Below are positions 1-5,015 of a DNA stretch of 5,015 nucleotides, piece after piece. The stretch spans positions 1-5,015 of the forward strand of contig CALZEZ010000136.1 in assembly GCA_945643825.1 (NCBI GenBank). Reading direction: 5' to 3'. Numbering within the stretch: the first letter of the stretch is position 1; every line of letters starts with the position of its first letter. Made by a program: the position numbers and the translations under genes. Source of the DNA: an uncultured Lachnospiraceae bacterium. GTDB lineage: Bacteria > Bacillota > Clostridia > Lachnospirales > Lachnospiraceae. The notes under the pieces are model-generated. The model was not told where the DNA came from and did no database searches. It saw only the letters and a program-made list of their open reading frames with translations.

Positions 1-258
1 GGTTGCAATAAACAACGCGATTGCAATTCTATCAGAGAACAGAAAAATAGCATCCTTCCTTCCAAAAAAACGCATACTGATCCAATGTATCAATTCATGG
101 ATTGGCAGTACGATAACGACTGCCAACAAGGCAGACAGAATTCTATATATTACGGAATGATTCATATCAACTTTTCCACGGAATATGACCACATGAAGTA
201 TACAGGATAGAGCAATAAGAGCCAAACTTGCAGCTGAGTCCGTTTTTTTTATTGCCAT
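1..258 (-). CDS. HELIH-motif membrane protein, DUF3267-like putative zincin peptidase, 3'-truncated by window edge
   Basis: This frame is open from an ATG at 258-256 to the left edge, giving 86 residues with no stop, so the C-terminus lies outside the window. An AAAGGAG ribosome site at 267-273, 8 bases upstream, supports the start. Two hydrophobic segments are visible, about residues 10-26 and 39-57. The second runs into HELIH (residues 54-58), which fits the HExxH zinc-metalloprotease signature, preceded by LP. An HExxH placed at a membrane segment close to the N-terminus resembles DUF3267 (PF11667, putative zincin peptidase) and more loosely the M50/S2P class. Family assignment is from pattern memory; the other metal ligands would lie outside the window. 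The first 10 bases overlap the end of the broken HEYGH gene, so the two were probably translated together. The substrate is unknown. A non-protease membrane protein with a chance HExxH remains possible. Confidence 0.72.
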   Translation of the reverse strand, partial: MAIKKTDSAASLALIALSCILHVVIFRGKVDMNHSVIYRILSALLAVVIVLPIHELIHWISMRFFGRKDAIFLFSDRIAIALFIAT

Positions 259-575
259 ATTGCATTCTCCTTTGTTACCAGTTCGCCCCATTTGCTTGCC
301 CAGTATTCTACAAAACAAGCCGTATATGGCACATGTTTTTCCCATCTCATACGCCTGAAATATGGCAAATCCCCCACGCAACCGAAATGATTCCAACAAA
401 AAGCATAAAGGGTCCAAGCACAAGCGATTGGATTGTATGTCCATATTCATGTACTCGTATGAGCTGCGCATTTTCCACTTCGTCCTTGGGCGTAAAAATG
501 AAGGATCACTATGTATAATACTTTTTTCATCTTTAGAATCACTATCTCACATCCTACGTTTCCGATTGTTTTCAT
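249..575 (-). pseudogene. Frameshifted gene for a small HEYGH-motif (HExxH) putative membrane metalloprotease-like protein
   Basis: No single frame is open here, but three minus-strand frames join into one plausible protein. Frame one (546 to about 499) reads SDSKDEKSIIHSDPSF. Frame two (from 493) reads TPKDEVENAQLIRV, then HEYGHTIQSLVLGP with HEYGH at 437-451, then a hydrophobic stretch ending AWG. Frame three (371 to the TAA at 249-251) reads DLPYFRRMRWEKHVPY and ends WGELVTKENAIWQ. Adding one base in the T5 run at 494-498 and one in the G5 run at 371-375 joins them. I recall a family of small Bacillota proteins with HEYGHTIQS followed by LGP, but cannot search for it. The start is unclear: the first frame has a TGA at 547-549, so a third missing base or an upstream start such as the ATG at 573-575 (MKTIGNV) is needed; that ATG has only a weak GGG upstream. 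The protein would be about 108 residues. It could be true decay or homopolymer sequencing errors. Its end overlaps the HELIH gene by 10 bases. Confidence 0.72.
267..273 (-). promoter_or_regulatory. Ribosome binding site of the HELIH-motif gene
   Basis: AAAGGAG lies 8 bases before the ATG at 258. It sits inside the last codons (VTKEN) of the broken HEYGH reading frame. It decides the start of a gene whose other end is outside the window. Confidence 0.7.
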
Positions 576-660
576 TTTCCCAACCAACAGAAAGTTGGCA
601 AACCATTATGTATTCTTCTTGTTTTAGCTTTCTTATTATGTAATTCATGATAGGAATTTG
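576..660. other. Short AT-rich intergenic gap
   Basis: This 85-base gap between the GNAT stop and the broken HEYGH gene is the longest spacing inside the cluster. It holds a 5-bp inverted repeat (CCAAC/GTTGG, 584-598) without a following T-run, and some AT-rich -10-like words without a paired -35. I cannot call a promoter or terminator here. If the HEYGH gene starts further upstream (for example the ATG at 604-606, followed in frame by the TGA at 547-549), part of this gap would be coding. Confidence 0.4.
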
Positions 661-1185
661 TTACTTTCTTTCTACCGAATAGAAACGATATTGCAGTTCG
701 TCAGTATCATTGATATCTTTGTACATCCGCTTATCTGTCAAAACAAAACCAGACTTTTCTATCACTTTCCAGGAAGCTATATTTTCTTCACGGATTGTAG
801 CAATAATCTCGTTTTCGTCATAATGATCAAAGTAATAGCGGACATATGCTTTTGCAGCTTCAGCGGCATAACCTTTCCCCCGGAATTTGGCTCCGACAAA
901 ATACGTAATACCCACTTTTTGCAAATCCACATAGAATGAACACCCAACAGCGCCTATACAGGAGCCTGTTCTTCTTTCTTCAATCACATACGCAAGGTAA
1001 TCTGTTCGTGGATTGTCTTTTTGCGCCAGATTTTGTGCTTCTATAATCCAATCTTTCATCCAGGAACTACAATTCCTGTCAAAACCCACATCGTTCAAGC
1101 TCCCGTCTTGGGCCATTTCAACAAATGACTTCTCATCTGACAGCGCAACGTCTCTGATTTTCAGTCTTTCAGTCTCTATTAACAT
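661..1185 (-). CDS. GNAT family N-acetyltransferase (RimJ/RimL-like, Acetyltransf_3)
   Basis: This 174-residue protein opens with MLIETERLKIRD, the usual beginning of RimJ/RimL-type GNATs, which transfer an acetyl group from acetyl-CoA to an amine on a small molecule or protein. The acetyl-CoA loop is KFRGKGYAAEA (residues 100-110), matching the (Q/R)xxGxG pattern with Lys in first place. Residues 134-147 (ENIASWKVIEKSGF) are the conserved late motif that positions the cofactor and active-site region. Length is normal for the family. A longer frame runs up to 1224, but the ATG at 1185-1183 is preferred: it has GGAGGT 6 bases upstream and begins at the family's conserved N-terminus. The first 17 bases overlap the end of the STAS-like gene, so translation is probably coupled. 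The substrate is unknown. It differs clearly from the two GNATs upstream, so it is not a recent duplicate. Confidence 0.92.
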   Translation of the reverse strand: MLIETERLKIRDVALSDEKSFVEMAQDGSLNDVGFDRNCSSWMKDWIIEAQNLAQKDNPRTDYLAYVIEERRTGSCIGAVGCSFYVDLQKVGITYFVGAKFRGKGYAAEAAKAYVRYYFDHYDENEIIATIREENIASWKVIEKSGFVLTDKRMYKDINDTDELQYRFYSVERK

Positions 1186-1579
1186 ACAAGGACCTCCATA
1201 AAACCCACTCTTTTGCTTTCTCATAATCCTTGAAATAGGAAACCATTATGCCAGATTCTTCCCTAATCTTTTCAAATGATTTTTGCTCCTTTTTGCCGAC
1301 ACCGACAAATGCGATCTTCATGAATCTCTTTTTGCATTCAATTATTCCATTCACAATACACGCTGCTATCCTGTCAGTCACAGTAGTTTCATCCAGATTG
1401 ATGATCATATACGAAGAAACAGATGGGCGGCAAAATGTTTTATAATCTTCCCAAAATTTGTTGAGCACTTCTGTTTCCATGTCTCCCATACTATCAAGAT
1501 GCTCACACCATATGGTTCCATCATTATAGTTTAATTCGAAAGATTTCTTATTTAGCCCTGCTTGTTCTTTATCCTTCAT
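1169..1579 (-). CDS. Small hypothetical protein, possibly STAS/SEC14-like domain
   Basis: This 136-residue soluble protein has no signal peptide or membrane segment. The start is an ATG with AAGGGG 5 bases upstream (1585-1590). Residues 57-96 alternate a hydrophobic strand (YMIINLDET), a TDRIAACIVNGI helix and a second strand (MKIAFVGVGKK). A final strand and helix follow at about 110-127 (GIMVSYFKDYEKAKEWV). This strand-helix-strand order, with Asp-Glu-Thr after the first strand and an alternating hydrophobic FVGV strand, resembles STAS or SEC14-like domains as in anti-anti-sigma factors. The resemblance is from pattern only, and I do not see a clear phosphorylatable serine in the expected position. 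The natural domain end seems to be near residue 127; the last nine residues carry the ribosome site and start of the next gene. Function is unknown; a small binding or regulatory protein is the most I would infer. Confidence 0.7.
   Translation of the reverse strand: MKDKEQAGLNKKSFELNYNDGTIWCEHLDSMGDMETEVLNKFWEDYKTFCRPSVSSYMIINLDETTVTDRIAACIVNGIIECKKRFMKIAFVGVGKKEQKSFEKIREESGIMVSYFKDYEKAKEWVLWRSLYVNRD
1192..1197 (-). promoter_or_regulatory. Ribosome binding site of the 174-residue GNAT gene
   Basis: GGAGGT, a full-strength Shine-Dalgarno sequence, lies 6 bases before the ATG at 1185. It is embedded in the codons for Trp-Arg-Ser near the end of the STAS-like gene. It rules in the internal ATG over the longer frame that starts at 1224. 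Confidence 0.85.
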
Positions 1580-1590
1580 TCGTTCCCCTT

Positions 1591-2343
1591 CTATTTTATT
1601 GCTATTGCGGTAAACTCTCCCGGTATCCTCTCATTCGTCCATGCAGGATGTTCGTCAAATCTCTTTAAACATAACCCATTATTGATAATAGAGTTAATAA
1701 TCTCACTGATCGTATATTTCCTATAACTGCATTTTGGCATTTGCTGTCGTATGCTTTCATCAAAAAACCGAGCATGTGCCATTTCACCTTCAAAAACATC
1801 CGTAGAAAAATAACTCATCGTGGGCTGTTGTAAACCTAAAATGTCAGATACTTTTGTAAACGGATGAAAATCACTACATATCAATTTCCCTCCCGTCTTG
1901 AGAATGGAATACATGACACGCATGAATTCATCAATATCATGAAAGTAATGCAGGATGCCTCCTTCCATGAACACTACATCGAAATATTCTCCATAATAAG
2001 ATGTATCTATTTCCAAAATATCACAAACTTCAAAATTCACTTTGACATTGGCAGCCTTCGCCACTTCAAGAGCATATCTCCTGTTATCCTCTGAAATATC
2101 AAAGATTGTAACTTCCGAGCCGAGCAAAGCTAACGGAATTGCCCTCTTCCCACAGGAACCACATATATTAGCAACCTTTATTCCCTCATAGGAATCAAAA
2201 TATTCAGAATATCGTTTCAACATTCCGATTGGATTATCAACATCCTTTTCTGCCCTTTCAGTCGGTGTGCCTGACGTTTTAACCCAGAACTCATAGGCAT
2301 TGTATTCCCACGCCTTTTTATTTTGTTCACTGTAATCCTTCAC
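1591..2343 (-). CDS. Class I SAM-dependent methyltransferase
   Basis: This 250-residue cytoplasmic protein has the Rossmann-fold methyltransferase motifs in order. Motif I is VANICGSCGKRAIPLALLG (57-75), a GSxG variant of the glycine-rich S-adenosylmethionine loop. The acidic end of strand 2 is in VTIFDIS (78-84). The adenine-contact acid is in VCDIL (106-110), motif IV-like FDVVFMEGGILHYF is at 121-134, and LKTGGKLICSDFHPF (148-162) is the post-helix strand. The C-terminal part (EHPAW, then IPGEFTAIAIK) would form the substrate lid. Length is normal for small-molecule methyltransferases; the substrate cannot be read. The start is a GTG at 2343: an in-frame TAA lies two codons upstream (2347-2349), so nothing longer is possible, and AAGGAG at 2355-2360 sits 11 bases away, a rather long spacer. 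It is very AT-rich (about 25% GC in the 60 bases from 1981), unlike the double GNAT nearby, which hints at separate origins. Confidence 0.92.
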   Translation of the reverse strand: MKDYSEQNKKAWEYNAYEFWVKTSGTPTERAEKDVDNPIGMLKRYSEYFDSYEGIKVANICGSCGKRAIPLALLGSEVTIFDISEDNRRYALEVAKAANVKVNFEVCDILEIDTSYYGEYFDVVFMEGGILHYFHDIDEFMRVMYSILKTGGKLICSDFHPFTKVSDILGLQQPTMSYFSTDVFEGEMAHARFFDESIRQQMPKCSYRKYTISEIINSIINNGLCLKRFDEHPAWTNERIPGEFTAIAIK

Positions 2344-2372
2344 TGCTTAATGCTCTCCTTATACCAATCCCT

Positions 2373-3107
2373 CTATCCGAGTACCTCTATCACAAAACCA
2401 ATTACCGAAAACAGGTTGCATGCGCAATGAAAGCATATGCTGATATAGATGTTCTTTTTCTTATATGCACAATACGCAACCGGCGCAAAAGCTAATATTC
2501 GAAACACATTATTGAACGGAAGCCAAAAATGATAGAATGAAAATAAAATGGCAATCAATACTGGAGTGAATGAATTTTGCTTTTCATAGTGAGAGGTTAA
2601 GTACCCTCTGAAAAACAGCTCCTCTGTTATTGGTCCAATCAGAACATTGAATATGCCATAATACACGCAGGTCAAAATCAGTACCGGCTTTGAAAACGAT
2701 CTCAGGTATTCAAAATCAGTCCAATCAAACCCCGCTGGTAAACGATTAAGGACCTGACTCCTCATCTCTGCAAAAATCTGCTTTTCAACAGGTGCTACAA
2801 AAGCAGAGAGCAAGCCTGCTACTCCGAAAAAAACAAATGCAAGAATCAGTACTTTCCAAATCGCAAGCTTTTCCTGACCATAAAATGCACTTTTCAGTGA
2901 ATATACTCCATATTCTTTTTTGCTCGCATGGAGAATTATCCCCAGCTCCATTGGCACTAAAATAAATGTCCCTAAGATACAAAAAAGGAAAAGATGTGGT
3001 ATGTTGACAAAATGCCCAAGCAGCAGATAGCTCAAGCTCACAGCTGTTGTCGGAATGTAAATTCGAAGAAACAGACCTTTACTATCTATCGTTTTCATAT
3101 CCTGCAA
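2373..3107 (-). CDS. CPBP family intramembrane glutamic endopeptidase (CAAX protease/Abi, PF02517)
   Basis: This 244-residue polytopic membrane protein has about six or seven hydrophobic segments. The CPBP catalytic motifs are all present: EELFFRG (162-168, EExxxR), FSFYH (189-193, FxxxH) and HCACN (227-231, HxxxN). Known members include Rce1-type CAAX proteases and bacterial proteins linked to bacteriocin self-immunity and to regulated proteolysis, so this is probably an active membrane protease of unknown substrate. The start is uncertain: TTG at 3107 has AAGGG 5 bases upstream (3113-3117), while the ATG at 3098 has no well-spaced site; I keep TTG. The gap to the double GNAT upstream is 12 bases and to the methyltransferase downstream 29 bases, as in an operon. 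No bacteriocin precursor is visible in the window, so an immunity role is only a possibility. Confidence 0.93.
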   Translation of the reverse strand: MQDMKTIDSKGLFLRIYIPTTAVSLSYLLLGHFVNIPHLFLFCILGTFILVPMELGIILHASKKEYGVYSLKSAFYGQEKLAIWKVLILAFVFFGVAGLLSAFVAPVEKQIFAEMRSQVLNRLPAGFDWTDFEYLRSFSKPVLILTCVYYGIFNVLIGPITEELFFRGYLTSHYEKQNSFTPVLIAILFSFYHFWLPFNNVFRILAFAPVAYCAYKKKNIYISICFHCACNLFSVIGFVIEVLG

Positions 3108-3119
3108 ATCTTCCCTTCT

Positions 3120-4103
3120 TTATCTGAGCTCCATCGGTGTAAATCTCAAGCCACAAACCACCTTCTCCGTATCTACATCCCGAAAGCCAAGCTTGTGGTA
3201 TACAGGCACTGCATACGGTGAGGAATTAACCGTCATTCTATCAAGCGGGCAATTTGTTCTTACCATTTGAAATAACTGCTTTCCGATGCCCTGTCGATGA
3301 TACTCTCCCTCCACAAAAAACAGAGCAATATGTGTTCCCTCGCTCCTTGTGGCGATTACTCCTATCATTTTGTCCCGGATAAACGCACCATACATACGAA
3401 GCATGGATAAATAGCTTTCATCATGAATACTTTTATAGAATTCTTCCACGCCTTCTTTTGTGTAGTCCGGGGCTTCATATTCCTGAAACACCCTCCAGAC
3501 CAAATCCAGTGCTTTCTCATTTTCCTCCGGCATAAGATCTCGGATTGAAATATTCTGTGCCTGCCATTCGCGCTTCAGTAACCTGTATTCGAGTCGGGTT
3601 TTCATTTTTCCGTCATGCCACTCGTAATCGATGTGCTCCGCTTCTTTTATTAATCCGTTTTTTTGCATGACTCTTTCTGAGCCTTTGTTTTCTGCAAGGC
3701 ACCCGGTTGTTACTCTATAGACCTGGTCTTCCATAAATGCAAATTCCAGAACACGCCTTAAAGCCTCTGTCGTGTAGCCCCTGCCCCAGAATCTGGGGTA
3801 GGTAAAGTAACCTACATGAACAAGCTTTCCCACCGGCGTACGGTCAACCACGTTATATCCAATACTTCCAATCTGCTCTCCCGTTTCTTTCTCTTCCATA
3901 TGAAGAAAATAGAATTCTCTGTCGGGTTCTTTCCTATCACATAAAACCTGCTCGAAGTCAGTCCTTGCTTCCTCCTTCGTAGAAAGCTTGATGTCCTGCA
4001 AATAATACATGGTTTCCGGATCTGACTTCAATTTGTAATACGCTTCAAAATCATTTTCGCTATAATCTCTCAGAATCAGTCTCTCTGTCTCAAAATACAG
4101 CAT
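3120..4103 (-). CDS. Tandem GNAT protein: two fused N-acetyltransferase domains
   Basis: This 327-residue protein is about twice the usual GNAT length. Domain 1 (about 1-178) is RimJ/RimL-like: it begins MLYFETERLILRD, has the acetyl-CoA loop RFWGRGYTTEAL (104-115), then CLAENKGSERVMQKNG (135-150) as the conserved late motif. Domain 2 (about 184-327) is an Acetyltransf_1-type fold: a strand at 184-190, the loop YHRQGIGKQLF (268-278, His where Gln/Arg is usual), then NSSPYAVPVYHKLGF (293-307), whose Tyr302 is in the usual catalytic position. The linker KREWQAQ is in frame, with no stop and no plausible internal start. Start ATG 4103 has AGAGGA 8 bases upstream (4112-4117). Both domains look able to bind acetyl-CoA, so the protein may acetylate two substrates or two sites of one. 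The gene is GC-richer (about 52% in the line at 3781) than the methyltransferase gene. Substrates are unknown. Confidence 0.93.
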   Translation of the reverse strand: MLYFETERLILRDYSENDFEAYYKLKSDPETMYYLQDIKLSTKEEARTDFEQVLCDRKEPDREFYFLHMEEKETGEQIGSIGYNVVDRTPVGKLVHVGYFTYPRFWGRGYTTEALRRVLEFAFMEDQVYRVTTGCLAENKGSERVMQKNGLIKEAEHIDYEWHDGKMKTRLEYRLLKREWQAQNISIRDLMPEENEKALDLVWRVFQEYEAPDYTKEGVEEFYKSIHDESYLSMLRMYGAFIRDKMIGVIATRSEGTHIALFFVEGEYHRQGIGKQLFQMVRTNCPLDRMTVNSSPYAVPVYHKLGFRDVDTEKVVCGLRFTPMELR

Positions 4104-4142
4104 ATGCCTTGTCCTCTTCCTAACGGGTGGTCATTTCTTTTC

Positions 4143-4700
4143 TCACTCGATTGTCCAATATCCATTGTATGCGTATCCGTCTTTTCCGATTAGCAGATGC
4201 TCTGACTTCATAAATCCGGCTCGCTGAATTGCTTTCATTCGTTCTACCGCATAGATGGGAGCCTTTGTGAGAACCCCATCACAGTCCAACAATTCGGGAA
4301 TATGCGGTGTAATCAGTGAAACAAGCTCCAATAACATATCTTCCTTCTCATAATCACTTCTTACATCAAGCCGCAATATGCCCATATGGTTAAAGGCATC
4401 TTCGGACTCCCGCAAGCACAGCTCAATTGTGCCAATGACGGTTGATACTTCCTTATCAATAATGGAAAGTCTGGCAAACCAGCGATTCTTATAAGAGAAA
4501 TCCCAAAAACCAAGAACCTCTTTCATTTTCTCCACGGTTGCGTAATAAAAGTTATCCCCATCGCAATTATCGCTGTTGAAAAAGGGCAGCGCATTCTCGT
4601 CGCTATAGACCTTCCATAAATCCTCAAGATCCTCATTCTCTACTAATCTCAGCCGAAATCTTTCGCTTTCATATACCGGGCATGCTTCATATATATCCAT
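4143..4700 (-). CDS. GNAT-like acetyltransferase family protein with degenerate acetyl-CoA loop
   Basis: From ATG 4700 the protein has 185 residues. It begins MDIYEACPVYESERFRLR, a GNAT N-terminus, followed by the helix ENEDLEDLWKVYSDENALPF. Strands at about 75-95 include RWFARLSII and VIGTIEL, the central GNAT sheet. Where the (Q/R)xxGxG loop should be, the sequence is RLDVRSDYEKEDMLLEL (110-126), with no glycine, although the strand-loop-helix shape remains. The tail has AIQRAGFMKSEHLL, the usual late GNAT motif. I recall related Bacillota proteins annotated as GNAT with similar FNSDNC and DVRSDYEK blocks, so the variant loop is probably a family trait rather than fresh damage. The frame extends to ATG 4718 and TTG 4721; the ATG at 4718 overlaps the stop of DUF3781 by one base. 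I prefer 4700 because GGAG (4708-4711) lies 7 bases upstream. Substrate unknown; it may not bind acetyl-CoA. Confidence 0.88.
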   Translation of the reverse strand: MDIYEACPVYESERFRLRLVENEDLEDLWKVYSDENALPFFNSDNCDGDNFYYATVEKMKEVLGFWDFSYKNRWFARLSIIDKEVSTVIGTIELCLRESEDAFNHMGILRLDVRSDYEKEDMLLELVSLITPHIPELLDCDGVLTKAPIYAVERMKAIQRAGFMKSEHLLIGKDGYAYNGYWTIE

Positions 4701-4717
4701 TGTTTTTCTCCATTCCA

Positions 4718-5001
4718 TCAATTCTTATCAGAAGGCTTCATTACATGTGCCGTGATAATCGTATAGCTGGTTGCATTTACTGCTATCCTGCAATGATCTA
4801 CCTGCACATACCAGTTTTTTCCGTTTCTCGTAATACTCGCTTCCGGGGAATTGATACGATCTTTGCACCAATTAACTACGTTATCTGTATCTAATGACAG
4901 ATTTCTTTTTATGCGTTCTGCACCCAATTCGGTTGTATGTAATTTATCCAGATTACTTCGTAAATCGTTGTACGCTCCAGACGTTCTGGCATTTGCTCCA
5001 T
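4718..5001 (-). CDS. DUF3781 domain protein, probably frameshifted near its start
   Basis: The frame ending at the TGA 4718-4720 contains a whole DUF3781-like domain: YNDLRSNLDKLHTTELG (from 4972), ERIKRNLSLDTDNVVNWC, then RNGKNWYVQVDHCRIAVNATS and YTIITAH. DUF3781 proteins are short (about 80-90 residues), cytosolic and of unknown function. The TTG at 4927 is inside conserved sequence, so it is not the start. In the domain's frame there is no ATG upstream; the frame stays open to the window edge (5014). The only good start is ATG 4999-5001, with AGGAG 6 bases before it (5008-5012), but it reads a different frame: MEQMPERLER, then stops at 4909-4911. One missing base between about 4990 and 4950 would join the two. 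So this is either a frameshifted gene, a sequencing error, or a longer protein entering from outside the window. The DUF call is from recalled family pattern. Confidence 0.72.
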
Positions 5002-5007
5002 TTGAGT

Positions 5008-5012
5008 CTCCT
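5008..5012 (-). promoter_or_regulatory. Ribosome binding site before the probable DUF3781 start
   Basis: AGGAG (within AAAGGAG, to 5014) lies 6 bases before ATG 4999-5001. It is the strongest start signal at this end of the window, but it serves a frame different from that of the DUF3781 domain, which is the main reason to suspect a frameshift. Confidence 0.6.
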
Positions 5013-5015
5013 TTG

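Noticed and set aside
584..598. Inverted repeat CCAAC-AGAAA-GTTGG as a terminator
   Set aside because: The stem is only 5 bp and no T-run follows on either strand.
228..643. Plus-strand open frames at 228-518 and 362-643
   Set aside because: They lack a good ribosome site and domain-like sequence, and they lie opposite the rebuilt minus-strand HEYGH gene, which has recognisable motifs.
606..660. Promoter before the HEYGH gene
   Set aside because: AT-rich -10-like words occur (ACATAAT, TACATAATG), but no -35 at proper spacing; AT-rich sequence gives these by chance.
1186..1224. Longer start (ATG 1224) for the 174-residue GNAT
   Set aside because: The added 13 residues precede the conserved family N-terminus, and the GGAGGT site clearly points to ATG 1185.
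658..2094. Plus-strand open frames at 658-939, 1013-1201, 1248-1534 and 1864-2094
   Set aside because: They are antisense to clear minus-strand genes (GNAT, STAS-like, methyltransferase) and their translations have no domain-like features.
2785..2982. Second minus-strand frame inside the CPBP protease gene, and plus-strand frame 2994-3221
   Set aside because: They are shadows of the protease and double-GNAT genes with no start signal or family features.
4118..4127. CCCGTTAGGA in the gap before the double GNAT, similar to an integron attC core (GTTRRRY)
   Set aside because: The last base does not fit, no paired RYYYAAC site or folded arms are present, and no similar sequence occurs in the other gaps.
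4682..4894. Plus-strand frame opposite DUF3781
   Set aside because: It is antisense to a conserved domain and has no ribosome site.
1..5015. tRNA, rRNA, CRISPR array, insertion sequence or phage genes
   Set aside because: I looked for repeats, cloverleaf-type sequence, transposase and integrase motifs and found none.

Overview
The window looks like an accessory region of a low-to-moderate GC Gram-positive bacterium. Clostridia, perhaps a gut Lachnospiraceae-type organism, is my best guess. The evidence is the AGGAG-type ribosome sites before most genes, TTG and GTG starts, an AT-leaning composition, and a protein repertoire typical of Bacillota accessory genomes (DUF3781, GNATs, a CPBP/CAAX protease, HExxH membrane proteins). 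The taxonomic guess is inference.

Every gene I can support lies on the minus strand, so transcription runs from right to left. In that order: a DUF3781 protein that appears frameshifted near its start (4718-5001); a GNAT with a degenerate acetyl-CoA loop (4143-4700); a protein made of two fused GNAT domains (3120-4103); a CPBP/CAAX-type membrane protease (2373-3107); a class I SAM-dependent methyltransferase (1591-2343); a small STAS/SEC14-like protein (1169-1579); a RimJ/RimL-like GNAT that overlaps it (661-1185); a broken gene for a small HEYGH-motif protein (about 249-575); and the first 86 residues of a HELIH-motif membrane protein that runs off the left edge (1-258).

Genes are packed tightly: gaps are 11-39 bp, or the genes overlap, apart from about 85 bp before the HEYGH gene. 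I see no convincing promoter or terminator, so the set could be one long transcript. The genes do not form a recognisable pathway. The set reads as an array of single accessory modifiers: four acetyltransferase domains in three genes, one methyltransferase and up to three membrane-associated protease-like proteins. GC content varies between genes, roughly 25% in one sampled line of the methyltransferase gene and 52% in one line of the double GNAT, which suggests mosaic origin.

The least obvious result is at 249-575. Read as a single frame it looks non-coding, but three frames joined by single missing bases, two of them in homopolymer runs, rebuild a coherent protein with HEYGHTIQS and a family-like tail. 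Its stop overlaps the start of a second HExxH gene. DUF3781 at the other end shows the same kind of lesion. No tRNA, rRNA, CRISPR array, insertion sequence or attachment site was seen.
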